DNA of 7,249 nt from an uncultured Alphaproteobacteria bacterium. GTDB lineage: Bacteria; Pseudomonadota; Alphaproteobacteria; Micavibrionales; Micavibrionaceae. The notes beneath the pieces are model-generated. The model did no database searches and was not told the DNA's origin. It saw only the letters and a list, made by a program, of their open reading frames with translations. The position numbers were made by a program, and so were the translations under genes. How positions within the stretch are numbered: the first letter of the stretch is position 1; the number at the start of each line of letters is the position of its first letter. The DNA is taken from the NCBI GenBank assembly GCA_937128575.1, contig CAKZMN010000135.1:1-7249 (forward strand), read 5' to 3'. Of this stretch, positions 1-6,682 are shown one piece after another.

Positions 1-251
1 AATAACATAGCACCAACATTAACCGCTAACTTTAAGCCAGATGCAGCACCTGTCGCAGCGGCATCAATAATATTGACAGGTTTTGATCCTAAATCATCTA
101 GCAGCATGTCATCTTGTACAATTTTATCTGGCTCTGTTTCATGCGCTTCAAGAAATATGCCCATATGATCTTGCCAATTACGATACTGATCAAATCCTTC
201 TAGGTTTGAGGTGGCTCGTATAAAGTCATCAATAAAGTTTTCTGTGCTCAT
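1..251 (-). CDS. CNT/NupC-like nucleoside transporter C-terminal part, incomplete at window edge
   Basis: The 83 complete codons visible begin at an ATG (249-251) preceded by a GAGG Shine-Dalgarno (260-263, 8 nt spacing) and by an in-frame TGA further upstream, so this start looks real. Residues about 60-82 read NIIDAAATGAASGLKLAVNV followed by GAM. This closely resembles the signature of concentrative nucleoside transporters, which in NupC-type proteins precedes a membrane helix of the C-terminal transport domain. The stretch just before it (ETEP at residues 38-41, then an acidic loop) also resembles the loop of that family. The first 35 residues are charged and hydrophilic, with no membrane helix. 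Full-length CNT proteins are about 400 residues and have several helices before this motif, so the usual N-terminal half is missing here. It may be a decayed or rearranged gene, or a C-domain-only protein. The family match is from memory. The rest lies beyond the window. Confidence 0.6.
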   Translation of the reverse strand, partial: MSTENFIDDFIRATSNLEGFDQYRNWQDHMGIFLEAHETEPDKIVQDDMLLDDLGSKPVNIIDAAATGAASGLKLAVNVGAML

Positions 252-259
252 TTTGTTAT

Positions 260-263
260 CCTC
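260..263 (-). promoter_or_regulatory. Ribosome binding site of the CNT-like gene
   Basis: The minus strand reads GAGG eight bases before the ATG at 251. It matters because it supports a genuine start at an unexpected place, well inside the region that aligns with the CNT family, rather than a chance internal methionine. Confidence 0.6.
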
Positions 264-332
264 GTGAATATTAGGTTTAATAAATGTAATTCAATTCATA
301 TACAAATAACCAACACATATCTAAGACTCTAG

Positions 333-351
333 GATGTAGACACTATACATC
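333..351. repeat. Small inverted repeat over the candidate -10 box
   Basis: GATGTA (333-338) and TACATC (346-351) form a perfect 6-bp inverted repeat with a 7-base spacer. It overlaps the candidate -10 hexamer at 342-347. A repressor site is one reading and a weak RNA hairpin another. It lacks the T-run expected of an intrinsic terminator on either strand, apart from three Ts on the plus strand. Confidence 0.3.
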
Positions 352-370
352 TTTCATATGGAATGTACAA
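342..370 (-). promoter_or_regulatory. Candidate sigma70-type promoter for the CNT-like gene
   Basis: On the minus strand TTGTAC (365-370) and TATAGT (342-347) are separated by exactly 17 bp. The -10 matches the consensus at five of six positions and the -35 at three of six. Transcription would start near 335, giving a leader of about 84 nt before the ATG at 251. The element lies in the 135-bp gap after lpdA. No U-tract terminator for lpdA is visible in that gap, so read-through from the PDH operon is also possible. Confidence 0.4.
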
Positions 371-386
371 CAGAGCGATTCTTACG

Positions 387-1787
387 TTAAAAATGAATAA
401 CCTTACCATAGGCGTCTAACACACTTTCATGCATCATTTCGCTTAAAGTTGGATGTGGGAAGATGGTATGCATATAATCTGATTCAACTAATTCTGCTGT
501 TTTACCAACAACATAGCCTTGAATCATCTCGGTCACTTCAGCGCCGACCATATGCGCACCGAGCAATTCACCGGTTTTTTCATCCCAAATGGTTTTCACC
601 ATGCCTTCAGGTTCGCCAAGCGCAATTGCCTTACCATTCCCCATGAACGGAAAACGGCCAACTTTTAATTTATGCCCTGCTTCTTTGGCGGCAGCCTCGG
701 TTAAGCCCACGCTCGCGACCTGCGGCATACAATAGGTGCAGCCCGGGATGTTTGATTTGTTCATCGGGTGTACGTCTTTTTGCTTGGCAATTTTCTCAAC
801 GCAAATCACGCCCTCATGCGAGGCCTTATGCGCCAGCCATGGCGCGCCGGTAACATCACCAATCGCATAGACATTCGGTTCCGCCGTTGCTAACCACTGA
901 TCCGTCACAATATGACCGCGATCGGTTTTAATTTTAGTTTTTTCAAGACCAATATTTTCAACATTACCAACAATACCAACCGCCATAATCACGCGATCAA
1001 CGGTGACTTGAGAATCCTTGCCCTTGGCATCTTTAATGGTCACTTTGACGTTATTTTTGCCCTTATCAAGCTTGGTCACCTGCGCACCGGTCACGATGTT
1101 CATGCCCTGTTTTACAAAGGATTTATGCGCCAGAGCTGAAATTTCTTCATCTTCGACCGGAAGCACACGATCCGCGATCTCAACCACGGTAACTTCCGCG
1201 CCCATATTGCGATAAAAACTAGCAAACTCAATACCAATCGCGCCAGATCCCACAACCAACAACGATTTAGGCATCTCTGTTGGCACCATGGCCTCGCGGT
1301 ACGTCCAAACCAATTTTCCATCAGGCTCCAAACCCGGCAAAACACGCGCCCGCGCGCCGGTGGCAATAATAATATTCTTCGCCGTCAGCTCATCAATAAC
1401 TTTACCGTCTTTTTCAACGCTAACTTTGCCCTTACCGGCCAGCTTGCCCCAACCATCAATAACGGTGACTTTGTTCTTCTTCAAAAGATGACCAATACCA
1501 CCAGAAAGCTGACTCGCAACGCCTCTGGATCGCTCAACCACCTTCTTAAGATCAAACGATACGTCTTTGACTTGTATGCCAAATTGATCCGCATGCTTAA
1601 TCAGGTGATGAACCTCGCTGGATCGCAAAAGCGCCTTTGTTGGGATGCATCCCCAGTTCAAACAAATTCCGCCCAAATGATTAGCCTCAACCACGGCCGC
1701 CTTCATACCAAGCTGCGCTGCGCGAATTGCCGCAACATAACCGCCCGGCCCGCCGCCAATTACTACAATATCAAAAGACTTGCTCAT
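387..1787 (-). CDS. lpdA: Dihydrolipoyl dehydrogenase (E3 of pyruvate dehydrogenase)
   Basis: This cytoplasmic FAD-dependent enzyme reoxidises dihydrolipoyl groups on the PDH complex and reduces NAD+. Its 466 residues match the usual family length. The FAD-binding GGGPGG lies at residues 11-16. The redox disulphide motif GGICLNWGCIPTKALL follows, with Cys42 and Cys47. A second FAD contact is ATGA at 142-145. The NAD-binding GSGAIG is at 180-185, with Glu187 after it. AIGDV (308-312) contacts FAD. The C-terminal HPTLSE gives the catalytic His445-Glu450 pair. All key residues are present. The ATG overlaps the stop of the LOG gene by one base (TAATG), and GGAGAG (1796-1801) is a good Shine-Dalgarno. 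As the last gene of the pdh cluster it is most likely the PDH E3. Sharing with the 2-oxoglutarate complex or glycine cleavage cannot be excluded. Confidence 0.97.
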   Translation of the reverse strand: MSKSFDIVVIGGGPGGYVAAIRAAQLGMKAAVVEANHLGGICLNWGCIPTKALLRSSEVHHLIKHADQFGIQVKDVSFDLKKVVERSRGVASQLSGGIGHLLKKNKVTVIDGWGKLAGKGKVSVEKDGKVIDELTAKNIIIATGARARVLPGLEPDGKLVWTYREAMVPTEMPKSLLVVGSGAIGIEFASFYRNMGAEVTVVEIADRVLPVEDEEISALAHKSFVKQGMNIVTGAQVTKLDKGKNNVKVTIKDAKGKDSQVTVDRVIMAVGIVGNVENIGLEKTKIKTDRGHIVTDQWLATAEPNVYAIGDVTGAPWLAHKASHEGVICVEKIAKQKDVHPMNKSNIPGCTYCMPQVASVGLTEAAAKEAGHKLKVGRFPFMGNGKAIALGEPEGMVKTIWDEKTGELLGAHMVGAEVTEMIQGYVVGKTAELVESDYMHTIFPHPTLSEMMHESVLDAYGKVIHF

Positions 1788-2323
1788 TACTCTTGCTCTC
1801 CAAAAACATCATCTAGGAATTGTGATATGTGTGAAATATCACTGGCGCGCAACGGCTCCTCTGGGAATTTATCAAATGCATTATCCGGCCCGAACAAGAT
1901 CATCGGCTTTTCGTAGTGAATGCCAAGGGACACCTCGTTCTGCGTACCGTGAGAGCCCGGAAGAATGATCAAGGCCTTGCTGGTCATCACATTCACCAAA
2001 TTACGGCTAAAGGGCATCGCATCGCTCTGCGCCTTTGAACTTAGCGGGGTAATAATGGGAATATCGATATATTCGTTCGGGAACATCTCTTTGGATAATT
2101 GCTCCCCCTTATAATCAACGGCGGGGCGAATACCAATCACAACACCTTCGCGGTCCGGATACTCATAAAACGCCTTGGACACGGAAGTCATGACCCCCTC
2201 GCCGCAACCGGTCAGCATGTTAAAGCCGCGCTCCGCCAGCAATTCACCAACAGGGTTTGCGTATTCTTCCCATGAATTTTCATGGGAGCCCATAACGCCA
2301 ATAATTGGTCTACGATTAATCAT
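1787..2323 (-). CDS. LOG/SLOG-family Rossmann-fold protein (TIGR00725-like) inside the PDH operon
   Basis: This 178-residue protein resembles the LOG/'lysine decarboxylase-like' superfamily, which binds nucleotides. Some members are cytokinin-activating nucleoside monophosphate phosphoribohydrolases and others are molybdenum-cofactor carriers. The N-terminal strand (IIGVMGS, 7-13) opens a Rossmann fold. TGCGEGVM at 38-45 matches the family's glycine-rich loop. SRN at 106-108 lies where the family has a conserved Arg. PGSHGTQNE at 122-130 corresponds to the PGGxGTxxE motif and keeps the Gly-Thr and final Glu, but has Ser-His in place of Gly-x. Enzyme activity is therefore uncertain. It starts 27 nt after pdhC with GAGG as ribosome site and overlaps lpdA by one base, so it is probably co-translated with the E3 subunit. 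I infer a link to PDH or its nucleotide cofactors from position only. The specific substrate is unknown. Confidence 0.8.
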   Translation of the reverse strand: MINRRPIIGVMGSHENSWEEYANPVGELLAERGFNMLTGCGEGVMTSVSKAFYEYPDREGVVIGIRPAVDYKGEQLSKEMFPNEYIDIPIITPLSSKAQSDAMPFSRNLVNVMTSKALIILPGSHGTQNEVSLGIHYEKPMILFGPDNAFDKFPEEPLRASDISHISQFLDDVFGEQE

Positions 2324-2350
2324 CTTTCAATTCCTCAAGCGGGGTTAAGA

Positions 2351-3622
2351 TTAAACCAGCATGCTCACTGGGTTTTCGATATATTGCTTCAGCACCTGCA
2401 TGAACTCCGCACCAACCGCGCCATCAACAGTGCGGTGATCGGTGGAAAGCGTACAGGTCATGAATGTACCAATCTTCACTTCGCCATTATCAACATATGG
2501 CTTCTGCTTACCCGCACCCACAGCCAAAATACAGCTCTGCGGCGGATTTAGAATGGCTGTGAATTCATCAATGCCATACATCCCAAGATTGGAGATCGAA
2601 AATGTCCCGCCCTGGAATTCCTCAGGCTTAAGCTTACCCTCACGGGCGCGCCCTGCCAGATCCTTTACCTCGGCGGAAATCTCTTTCATGCCTTTGGTCT
2701 CTGCCTTTTTAACAATCGGCGTAATAAGGCCGTTCGGCGTGGCAACTGCCACAGAAATATCGGAATGCTTGAACTGCAAAGTGGCCTCATCCGACCATTG
2801 CACATTCGCCGCCGGATAAGCCTTCAACGCATTAGCACAGGCCTTCACAACAAAGTCATTCACCGACAACTTATATTCACCGTTCGCTTGCTCGTTTATC
2901 TGCTTGCGCGCGGCCAGCAAATTATCAATTTTGAATTCCACAGTAAGATAGAAATGCGGCACCGTCGTTTTGGATTCCAGCAAACGCTTGGCTGTAATCT
3001 TCTTGATATTGTTGTTCGGCGTTTGCGTGTAGATCATGCCATATTCATTAATCTGCTCATCGCCCTGCGGCGCATCAACGCTCGCGGAAGAAGCCGCGGG
3101 AGCTGCGCCAGCTTTAGCGCCCTCAACATCAGCCTTCACAATACGGCCGCGCGGGCCAGACCCCTGAAGCTGGCCAAGATCAACACCCTTATCCGCCGCA
3201 ATGCGCTTCGCAAGGGGGGATGCAAAAATACGATCACCCGATGATTTTTGCGCAGGCGCAGCTGATGCCGCAGGGGCCGAAGCAGATGTCGCAGCCGGCT
3301 TAGCCTCAGGCGCTGGAGCTGGAGATGGAGCAGCAGAACTATCGCTGGACAAAAACCCGTCAATCGCGCTGGCATCTTCACCATCTTCAAGCAAAACCGC
3401 AATCACATCATTCACAGGTACATTTTCTGTACCCGCCGCAATTACAATCTTGCCAAGAACGCCCTCATCAACGGCCTCCACTTCCATGGTCGCCTTATCG
3501 GTTTCAATCTCGGCAATAACGTCGCCAGCTTCAACCGTGTCGCCCTCGGCCTTAAGCCAATTGGCAAGCGTACCATCAGTCATAGTCGGCGATAGCGCCG
3601 GCATAGTTACTTTAATCGGCAT
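2351..3622 (-). CDS. pdhC: Dihydrolipoyllysine acetyltransferase (E2 of pyruvate dehydrogenase)
   Basis: E2 forms the structural core of the PDH complex and moves the acetyl group from lipoate to CoA. Taken from the ATG at 3620-3622 it has 423 residues. A single lipoyl domain (about 1-82) has the lipoylated Lys43 in [12 protein letters not shown] flexible Ala/Pro-rich linker spans about 92-128. The peripheral-subunit-binding domain (about 131-167, [10 protein letters not shown] then [13 protein letters not shown]) docks E1 or E3. A second Ala-rich linker follows. The catalytic domain (about 200-423) ends with DHRTVDG, His396 and Asp400 being the active-site pair. A start at 3649 is possible but would add nine residues (MLMLQRRCA) before the conserved lipoyl-domain start [12 protein letters not shown]. 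The chosen ATG has a Shine-Dalgarno and is the family's normal N-terminus. It overlaps pdhB by 11 nt, which implies translational coupling. Confidence 0.97.
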   Translation of the reverse strand: MPIKVTMPALSPTMTDGTLANWLKAEGDTVEAGDVIAEIETDKATMEVEAVDEGVLGKIVIAAGTENVPVNDVIAVLLEDGEDASAIDGFLSSDSSAAPSPAPAPEAKPAATSASAPAASAAPAQKSSGDRIFASPLAKRIAADKGVDLGQLQGSGPRGRIVKADVEGAKAGAAPAASSASVDAPQGDEQINEYGMIYTQTPNNNIKKITAKRLLESKTTVPHFYLTVEFKIDNLLAARKQINEQANGEYKLSVNDFVVKACANALKAYPAANVQWSDEATLQFKHSDISVAVATPNGLITPIVKKAETKGMKEISAEVKDLAGRAREGKLKPEEFQGGTFSISNLGMYGIDEFTAILNPPQSCILAVGAGKQKPYVDNGEVKIGTFMTCTLSTDHRTVDGAVGAEFMQVLKQYIENPVSMLV

Positions 3623-5045
3623 AGCACACCTTCTTTGCAGCATTAACAATATGCTCTGTCTGTGGCAGAGCGAGAGCTTCTAGGTTCGCCGCATAGGGCA
3701 GCGGGACATCCTTGGCACATACGCGCGCCAAGGGGGCATCCAGATAATCAAACGCGTGCTCACCAATAAGCGCCGCAATTTCCGCACCAATGCCGGAGAA
3801 CGGCCAGCTTTCTTCAACGCTCACGATGCGGTTGGTTTTCTTCACGCTCTCTAAAATCGTAAAACGATCAAGCGGGCGGATGGTGCGAAGGTTAATCACT
3901 TCCGCATCAATACCTTCTGCCTCAAGCGCCTTAGCAGCCTCAAGCGCCTTACCAACCATAATGGAGTACGCCACGATGGTTACATCCGCGCCGCTGCGTT
4001 CAATCTTTGCGCGACCAATGGGAATAACGAAATCCTCATCCGTGGGCACATCGAATTTCTCGCCGTACAGCATTTCATTTTCTAGGAACACAACAGGGTT
4101 TGGATCACGAATAGCGGCCTTCATCAGCCCCTTCGCATCCGCCGCCGACCATGGCGCAAGAACGTGCAAACCCGGAACATGCGCATACCAACTGGCATAA
4201 CATTGCGAATGCTGCGCACCCACGCGGCTAGCCGCACCATTTGGCCCGCGGAAAACGATAGGACAACCAAGCTGCCCGCCCGCCATATAAAGCGTTTTAC
4301 CCGCCGAATTAATAATGTGGTCAATCGCCTGCATACCGAAGTTCCAGGTCATAAATTCCACAATCGGCTTAAGACCGTTCATCGCACTACCCACGGCAAG
4401 ACCGGCAAAGCCGTGCTCCGTAATTGGCGTGTCAATGACCCGCTTTGCACCAAATTCATCCAGCAAACCTTCAGAGACCTTGTACGCACCGTTATATTCC
4501 GCGACCTCTTCACCCATCAGGTAAACATCACCGTCACGGCGCATTTCTTCCGCCATCGCATCACGAAGCGCAACACGCACGGTCACCTCTTCTGTATCTG
4601 TGAATGATGCTTCATCAAATGGTGGCGGCTCAATGATCACGCCTTGTGCATATAAAATGTCGCGATTTTCGATCGTCGCGCCCGCGTGCTGCTCGGCATC
4701 GTTAGAAGTTTGCGTCACGCTATCGCTGTCCTGAACTTCAGGAACGCACGGAATATCCGCCGCTGGCGCTGCATCGACCTCACCAATATCATTGGCGGTC
4801 TCTCCATCCTCTAGCAATACCGCAATCGGCGTATTCACCGCCACGGCTTGCGTGCCTTCAGAAATTAAAATCTTACCCAAGACACCTTCATCAACGGCTT
4901 CAACTTCCATCGTCGCCTTGTCGGTTTCGATCTCGGCAATCACGTCACCCGCCTCAACAGTGTCACCTTCGGATTTCAGCCATTTAGCCAAATTCCCTTC
5001 AGTCATCGTTGGCGATAACGCCGGCATTAAAATATTTGTTGGCAT
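3612..5045 (-). CDS. pdhB: Pyruvate dehydrogenase E1 beta subunit with N-terminal lipoyl domain
   Basis: This is the beta half of the thiamine diphosphate-dependent E1, which decarboxylates pyruvate and reductively acetylates lipoate. The 477 residues exceed the roughly 330 of plain E1 beta because a lipoyl domain (about 1-82, Lys43 in [11 protein letters not shown]) is fused at the front. An acidic, low-complexity linker spans about 83-150. The E1 beta part (about 153-477) starts with [15 protein letters not shown]. It carries the conserved [15 protein letters not shown], the [15 protein letters not shown] segment and the later FRGPNG stretch, and ends with the transketolase C-terminal domain (LRTIRPLD at about 386-393). 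This fusion is a hallmark of alphaproteobacterial PDH. The ATG shares one base with the pdhA stop (TAATG) and has GAGGTGG as ribosome site (5053-5059). Confidence 0.97.
   Translation of the reverse strand: MPTNILMPALSPTMTEGNLAKWLKSEGDTVEAGDVIAEIETDKATMEVEAVDEGVLGKILISEGTQAVAVNTPIAVLLEDGETANDIGEVDAAPAADIPCVPEVQDSDSVTQTSNDAEQHAGATIENRDILYAQGVIIEPPPFDEASFTDTEEVTVRVALRDAMAEEMRRDGDVYLMGEEVAEYNGAYKVSEGLLDEFGAKRVIDTPITEHGFAGLAVGSAMNGLKPIVEFMTWNFGMQAIDHIINSAGKTLYMAGGQLGCPIVFRGPNGAASRVGAQHSQCYASWYAHVPGLHVLAPWSAADAKGLMKAAIRDPNPVVFLENEMLYGEKFDVPTDEDFVIPIGRAKIERSGADVTIVAYSIMVGKALEAAKALEAEGIDAEVINLRTIRPLDRFTILESVKKTNRIVSVEESWPFSGIGAEIAALIGEHAFDYLDAPLARVCAKDVPLPYAANLEALALPQTEHIVNAAKKVCYAD
3627..3632 (-). 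promoter_or_regulatory. Ribosome binding site that decides the pdhC start
   Basis: AAGGTG on the minus strand lies 4 nt before the ATG at 3622, inside the last codons of pdhB. It supports the shorter pdhC protein over the start at 3649, which would put extra residues before a lipoyl domain that normally begins at the N-terminus. Confidence 0.6.
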
Positions 5046-6070
5046 TATGCATCCACCTCAACTAATACGTCCGTCCAAAGCTCATGCGCGTCCGGCTCAG
5101 GGCTTTCCTGAGCAAAGGTCGCGGCCTCGGCCACAATTTCTTTAATTTCCTTATCAATGACCTTGATGTCGTCTTCCGCCATGCCGCCATCAACCATCAT
5201 CCCCTTAATCATCGCAATCGGATCACGATCATTTTTGAAGGTATTTACCTCATCCTTGCTGCGATACTTCGCCGGATCAGACATTGAATGCCCGCGATAA
5301 CGATAGGTCATAACCTCCAAAATATACGGCCCATTACCGGATCGCACATAATCTAACGCTTGACGCGCCGCGGCCTGCACGGTGAAGACATCCATGCCAT
5401 CAACCTGCTCCCCCGGAATGCCATAGCCTTCCCCGCGCTTATATAAAGAACCGGCGGAGGAACGAGACACAGACGTGCCCATGCCATATTGGTTATTCTC
5501 AATCACGTATAAAATTGGCAAATCCCAAAGGGCGGCCATGTTGTAACATTCCGCAACCTGCCCCTGGTTCGATGCGCCGTCGCCGCCATAAGCAATCGCA
5601 ACGCCATTATCCTTTTTATATTTATGCGCAAAACCAAGCCCCGTACCGATAGAGGAGCTAGCGCCCACAATGCCGTGCCCACCAAAGAAGTTTTCCTCCT
5701 TGCTGAACATATGCATCGACCCACCTTTACCGCGTGAATAACCGGTAACGCGGCCCGTAAGTTCGGCCATAATGCCCTTGGGATCCATACCACACGCCAG
5801 CATGTGCGCATGATCACGATAGGACGTGACAACTGTATCTTGCTTTTGCTGAACACTATTAATGCCCGTCACAACGGCCTCTTGCCCGATATAGAGATGA
5901 CAGAAGCCACCAATCAGGCCCATACCATAAAGCTGCCCAGCCTTTTCTTCAAAACGACGAATGAGCAACATCTCACGATATAGCTCTTTCATTTCATCAA
6001 TTGAAGGATTTGAGGCTGAATTAGACGCCGCTTTTGATTTTGCGGGTTTTTTAGTCTTCGACTTTGCCAC
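5045..6070 (-). CDS. pdhA: Pyruvate dehydrogenase E1 alpha subunit
   Basis: E1 alpha binds thiamine diphosphate and, with PdhB, forms the alpha2beta2 pyruvate decarboxylase of PDH. The 341 residues fit the family. The N-terminus (1-20) is Lys/Ser/Ala-rich and probably flexible. SYRDHAHML (83-91) is the conserved segment near the active site. [10 protein letters not shown] (about 113-122) and GGHGIVGA (130-137) follow. The thiamine diphosphate/Mg motif runs from GDGASNQG (163-170) to ENNQYGMGT (191-199). [11 protein letters not shown] (256-266) is the loop that is phosphorylated in mitochondrial enzymes; its function here is not shown. The start is a GTG with AGGGAG ten bases upstream. An in-frame TAA lies only two codons before it and the next Met is residue 27, so GTG is the best choice. 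It is the first gene of the operon. Confidence 0.96.
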   Translation of the reverse strand: MAKSKTKKPAKSKAASNSASNPSIDEMKELYREMLLIRRFEEKAGQLYGMGLIGGFCHLYIGQEAVVTGINSVQQKQDTVVTSYRDHAHMLACGMDPKGIMAELTGRVTGYSRGKGGSMHMFSKEENFFGGHGIVGASSSIGTGLGFAHKYKKDNGVAIAYGGDGASNQGQVAECYNMAALWDLPILYVIENNQYGMGTSVSRSSAGSLYKRGEGYGIPGEQVDGMDVFTVQAAARQALDYVRSGNGPYILEVMTYRYRGHSMSDPAKYRSKDEVNTFKNDRDPIAMIKGMMVDGGMAEDDIKVIDKEIKEIVAEAATFAQESPEPDAHELWTDVLVEVDA

Positions 6071-6080
6071 GGATTAAACG

Positions 6081-6086
6081 CTCCCT
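6081..6086 (-). promoter_or_regulatory. Ribosome binding site for the GTG start of pdhA
   Basis: AGGGAG on the minus strand lies 10 nt before the GTG at 6068-6070. Together with the in-frame stop just upstream, it identifies GTG as the initiation codon. Confidence 0.6.
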
Positions 6087-6097
6087 TATCTCAAAAA

Positions 6098-6122
6098 TCT
6101 GTAATTGCATCACTGTCTGTAA
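6098..6122. repeat. Direct repeat TCTGTAA x2 in the pdhA leader
   Basis: TCTGTAA occurs at 6098-6104 and 6116-6122 (plus-strand reading), 18 bp apart, between the candidate -10 and the pdhA ribosome site. This could be a binding site for a regulator on one DNA face, or chance. Confidence 0.2.
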
Positions 6123-6128
6123 CGCATG

Positions 6129-6157
6129 CTTATATATAGCGCTAAACACAGAGAAAA
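6129..6157 (-). promoter_or_regulatory. Possible PDH operon promoter in the ftsB-pdhA gap
   Basis: The 165-bp gap 6071-6235 is long enough for its own promoter. The best -10 region is the TATATATAAG run (6129-6138 on the minus strand). With TATAAG as -10 (6129-6134), a weak TTTTCT (6152-6157) sits 17 bp upstream as -35 and matches only three of six positions. A poor -35 would suit an activated promoter, but this is weak evidence. Two copies of TTACAGA (6098-6104 and 6116-6122) lie just downstream. No terminator for ftsB is visible, so read-through from ftsB is also possible. Confidence 0.25.
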
Positions 6158-6235
6158 TCATGCTGCTATGCAACGTAAATCACAGTTTTTTTGATAAAGG
6201 ATCGGAAAAGTTGTTTTGAAAAGCGAATTTGTAAT

Positions 6236-6547
6236 TTAATTACTGACAATAACCAGTTCATTTTCATGCGCGTACCCTAGCGTAACCCGCACTCGCTCTT
6301 CCAAAAGGTCTTTATTGATAGACCCCGGACGCATCATTTTCACTTTTTGCTCCAAAGCCATACGTTTGCGTTCCACAATGTCATTTTTTTGGGACATTGT
6401 CTCTATTGACTGACTAAGCGAGATCAGGCGAACGAAACTCCGATCACCATGAAGGGTGTGATAAATGAAATAAAAGCACAAACAAACACCAATAAGCAGA
6501 ATCAGGTTCTGCCGAATGAGATAACGATGTTGGTAAAGCTTGTTCAT
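6236..6547 (-). CDS. ftsB: Septum formation initiator family protein (FtsB/DivIC-like)
   Basis: This is a 103-residue, probably bitopic inner-membrane protein of the FtsB/DivIC family. Such proteins pair with FtsL-type partners in the divisome and bridge to FtsQ. Residues 1-13 are polar and basic (cytoplasmic side). Residues about 14-31 form one hydrophobic helix (NLILLIGVCLCFYFIYHT). A heptad-like charged stretch at about 36-72 is likely a coiled coil. The tail MRPGSINKDLLEERVRVTLG (72-91), then ENELVI, matches the conserved family end. Length and layout are typical. It lies directly upstream of pdhA in the same direction, as in other Alphaproteobacteria, where the link is positional rather than functional. 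No Shine-Dalgarno precedes the ATG, and the candidate promoter would leave almost no leader. The symbol is assigned by family; equivalence to E. coli FtsB is not proven. Confidence 0.85.
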   Translation of the reverse strand: MNKLYQHRYLIRQNLILLIGVCLCFYFIYHTLHGDRSFVRLISLSQSIETMSQKNDIVERKRMALEQKVKMMRPGSINKDLLEERVRVTLGYAHENELVIVSN

Positions 6548-6558
6548 ACAGCTATAGA

Positions 6559-6587
6559 ATCATATATCAGGGCTGTGGACAAGTTAA
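6559..6587 (-). promoter_or_regulatory. Candidate promoter for ftsB
   Basis: TTAACT (6582-6587) and TATGAT (6559-6564) on the minus strand are 17 bp apart. They match the sigma70 consensus at four of six and five of six positions. The predicted start of transcription, about 7 nt past the -10, is near 6552, only about five bases before the ftsB ATG at 6547. Confidence 0.45.
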
Positions 6588-6599
6588 AAAATGCAGTAG

Positions 6600-6610
6600 A
6601 GTCAGTGACT
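6600..6610. repeat. 11-bp palindrome AGTCAGTGACT upstream of the ftsB promoter
   Basis: AGTCA and TGACT flank one central base. The site is centred about 53 bp before the predicted ftsB transcription start, a position compatible with an activator site. It is short enough to arise by chance. Confidence 0.25.
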
Positions 6611-6643
6611 TAATGAGAACATTTAAAGAACACTAGCAATAAG

Positions 6644-6682
6644 TGATTCAAATGATTCAATAAATTATTTTTGAAATTATTT
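6644..6682. repeat. Short AT-rich direct repeats after the DUF2188-like gene
   Basis: TGATTCAA is repeated at 6644-6651 and 6653-6660, and AAATTATTT at 6662-6670 and 6674-6682, the latter overlapping the end of the DUF2188-like gene. These are simple AT-rich repeats. No stem-loop terminator is seen for the gene ending here. Confidence 0.35.

Noticed and set aside
252..386. Intrinsic terminator after lpdA
   Set aside because: The only stem in this gap (333-351) is short and is not followed by a T-run on the minus strand, so it does not qualify.
1488..1916. Plus-strand open frame spanning the lpdA start and the LOG gene end
   Set aside because: It runs across the junction of two well-supported minus-strand genes and has no ribosome site or family signature.
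2765..3244. Plus-strand open frame of 159 codons opposite pdhC
   Set aside because: It lies fully inside a well-supported conserved gene on the other strand and its translation shows no recognisable domain.
3623..3649. Upstream start for pdhC at 3649
   Set aside because: It would put nine non-conserved residues before a lipoyl domain that begins at MP, while the ATG at 3622 has a Shine-Dalgarno and matches the parallel start of pdhB.
3201..3683. Long Ala/Ser-rich open frame on the plus strand opposite pdhC
   Set aside because: It is the antisense shadow of the lipoyl domain and Ala/Pro linker of pdhC. The composition mirrors that gene, and no independent start signal or family resemblance is seen.
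4164..4607. Plus-strand open frame of 147 codons opposite pdhB
   Set aside because: It is an antisense shadow of the conserved E1 beta core, with an Arg/His/Thr-rich translation typical of spurious frames.
6131..6140. GCTTATATATAGC near-palindrome (6129-6140 area) as an operator
   Set aside because: It is mostly an alternating TA run, better explained as an AT-rich -10 region.
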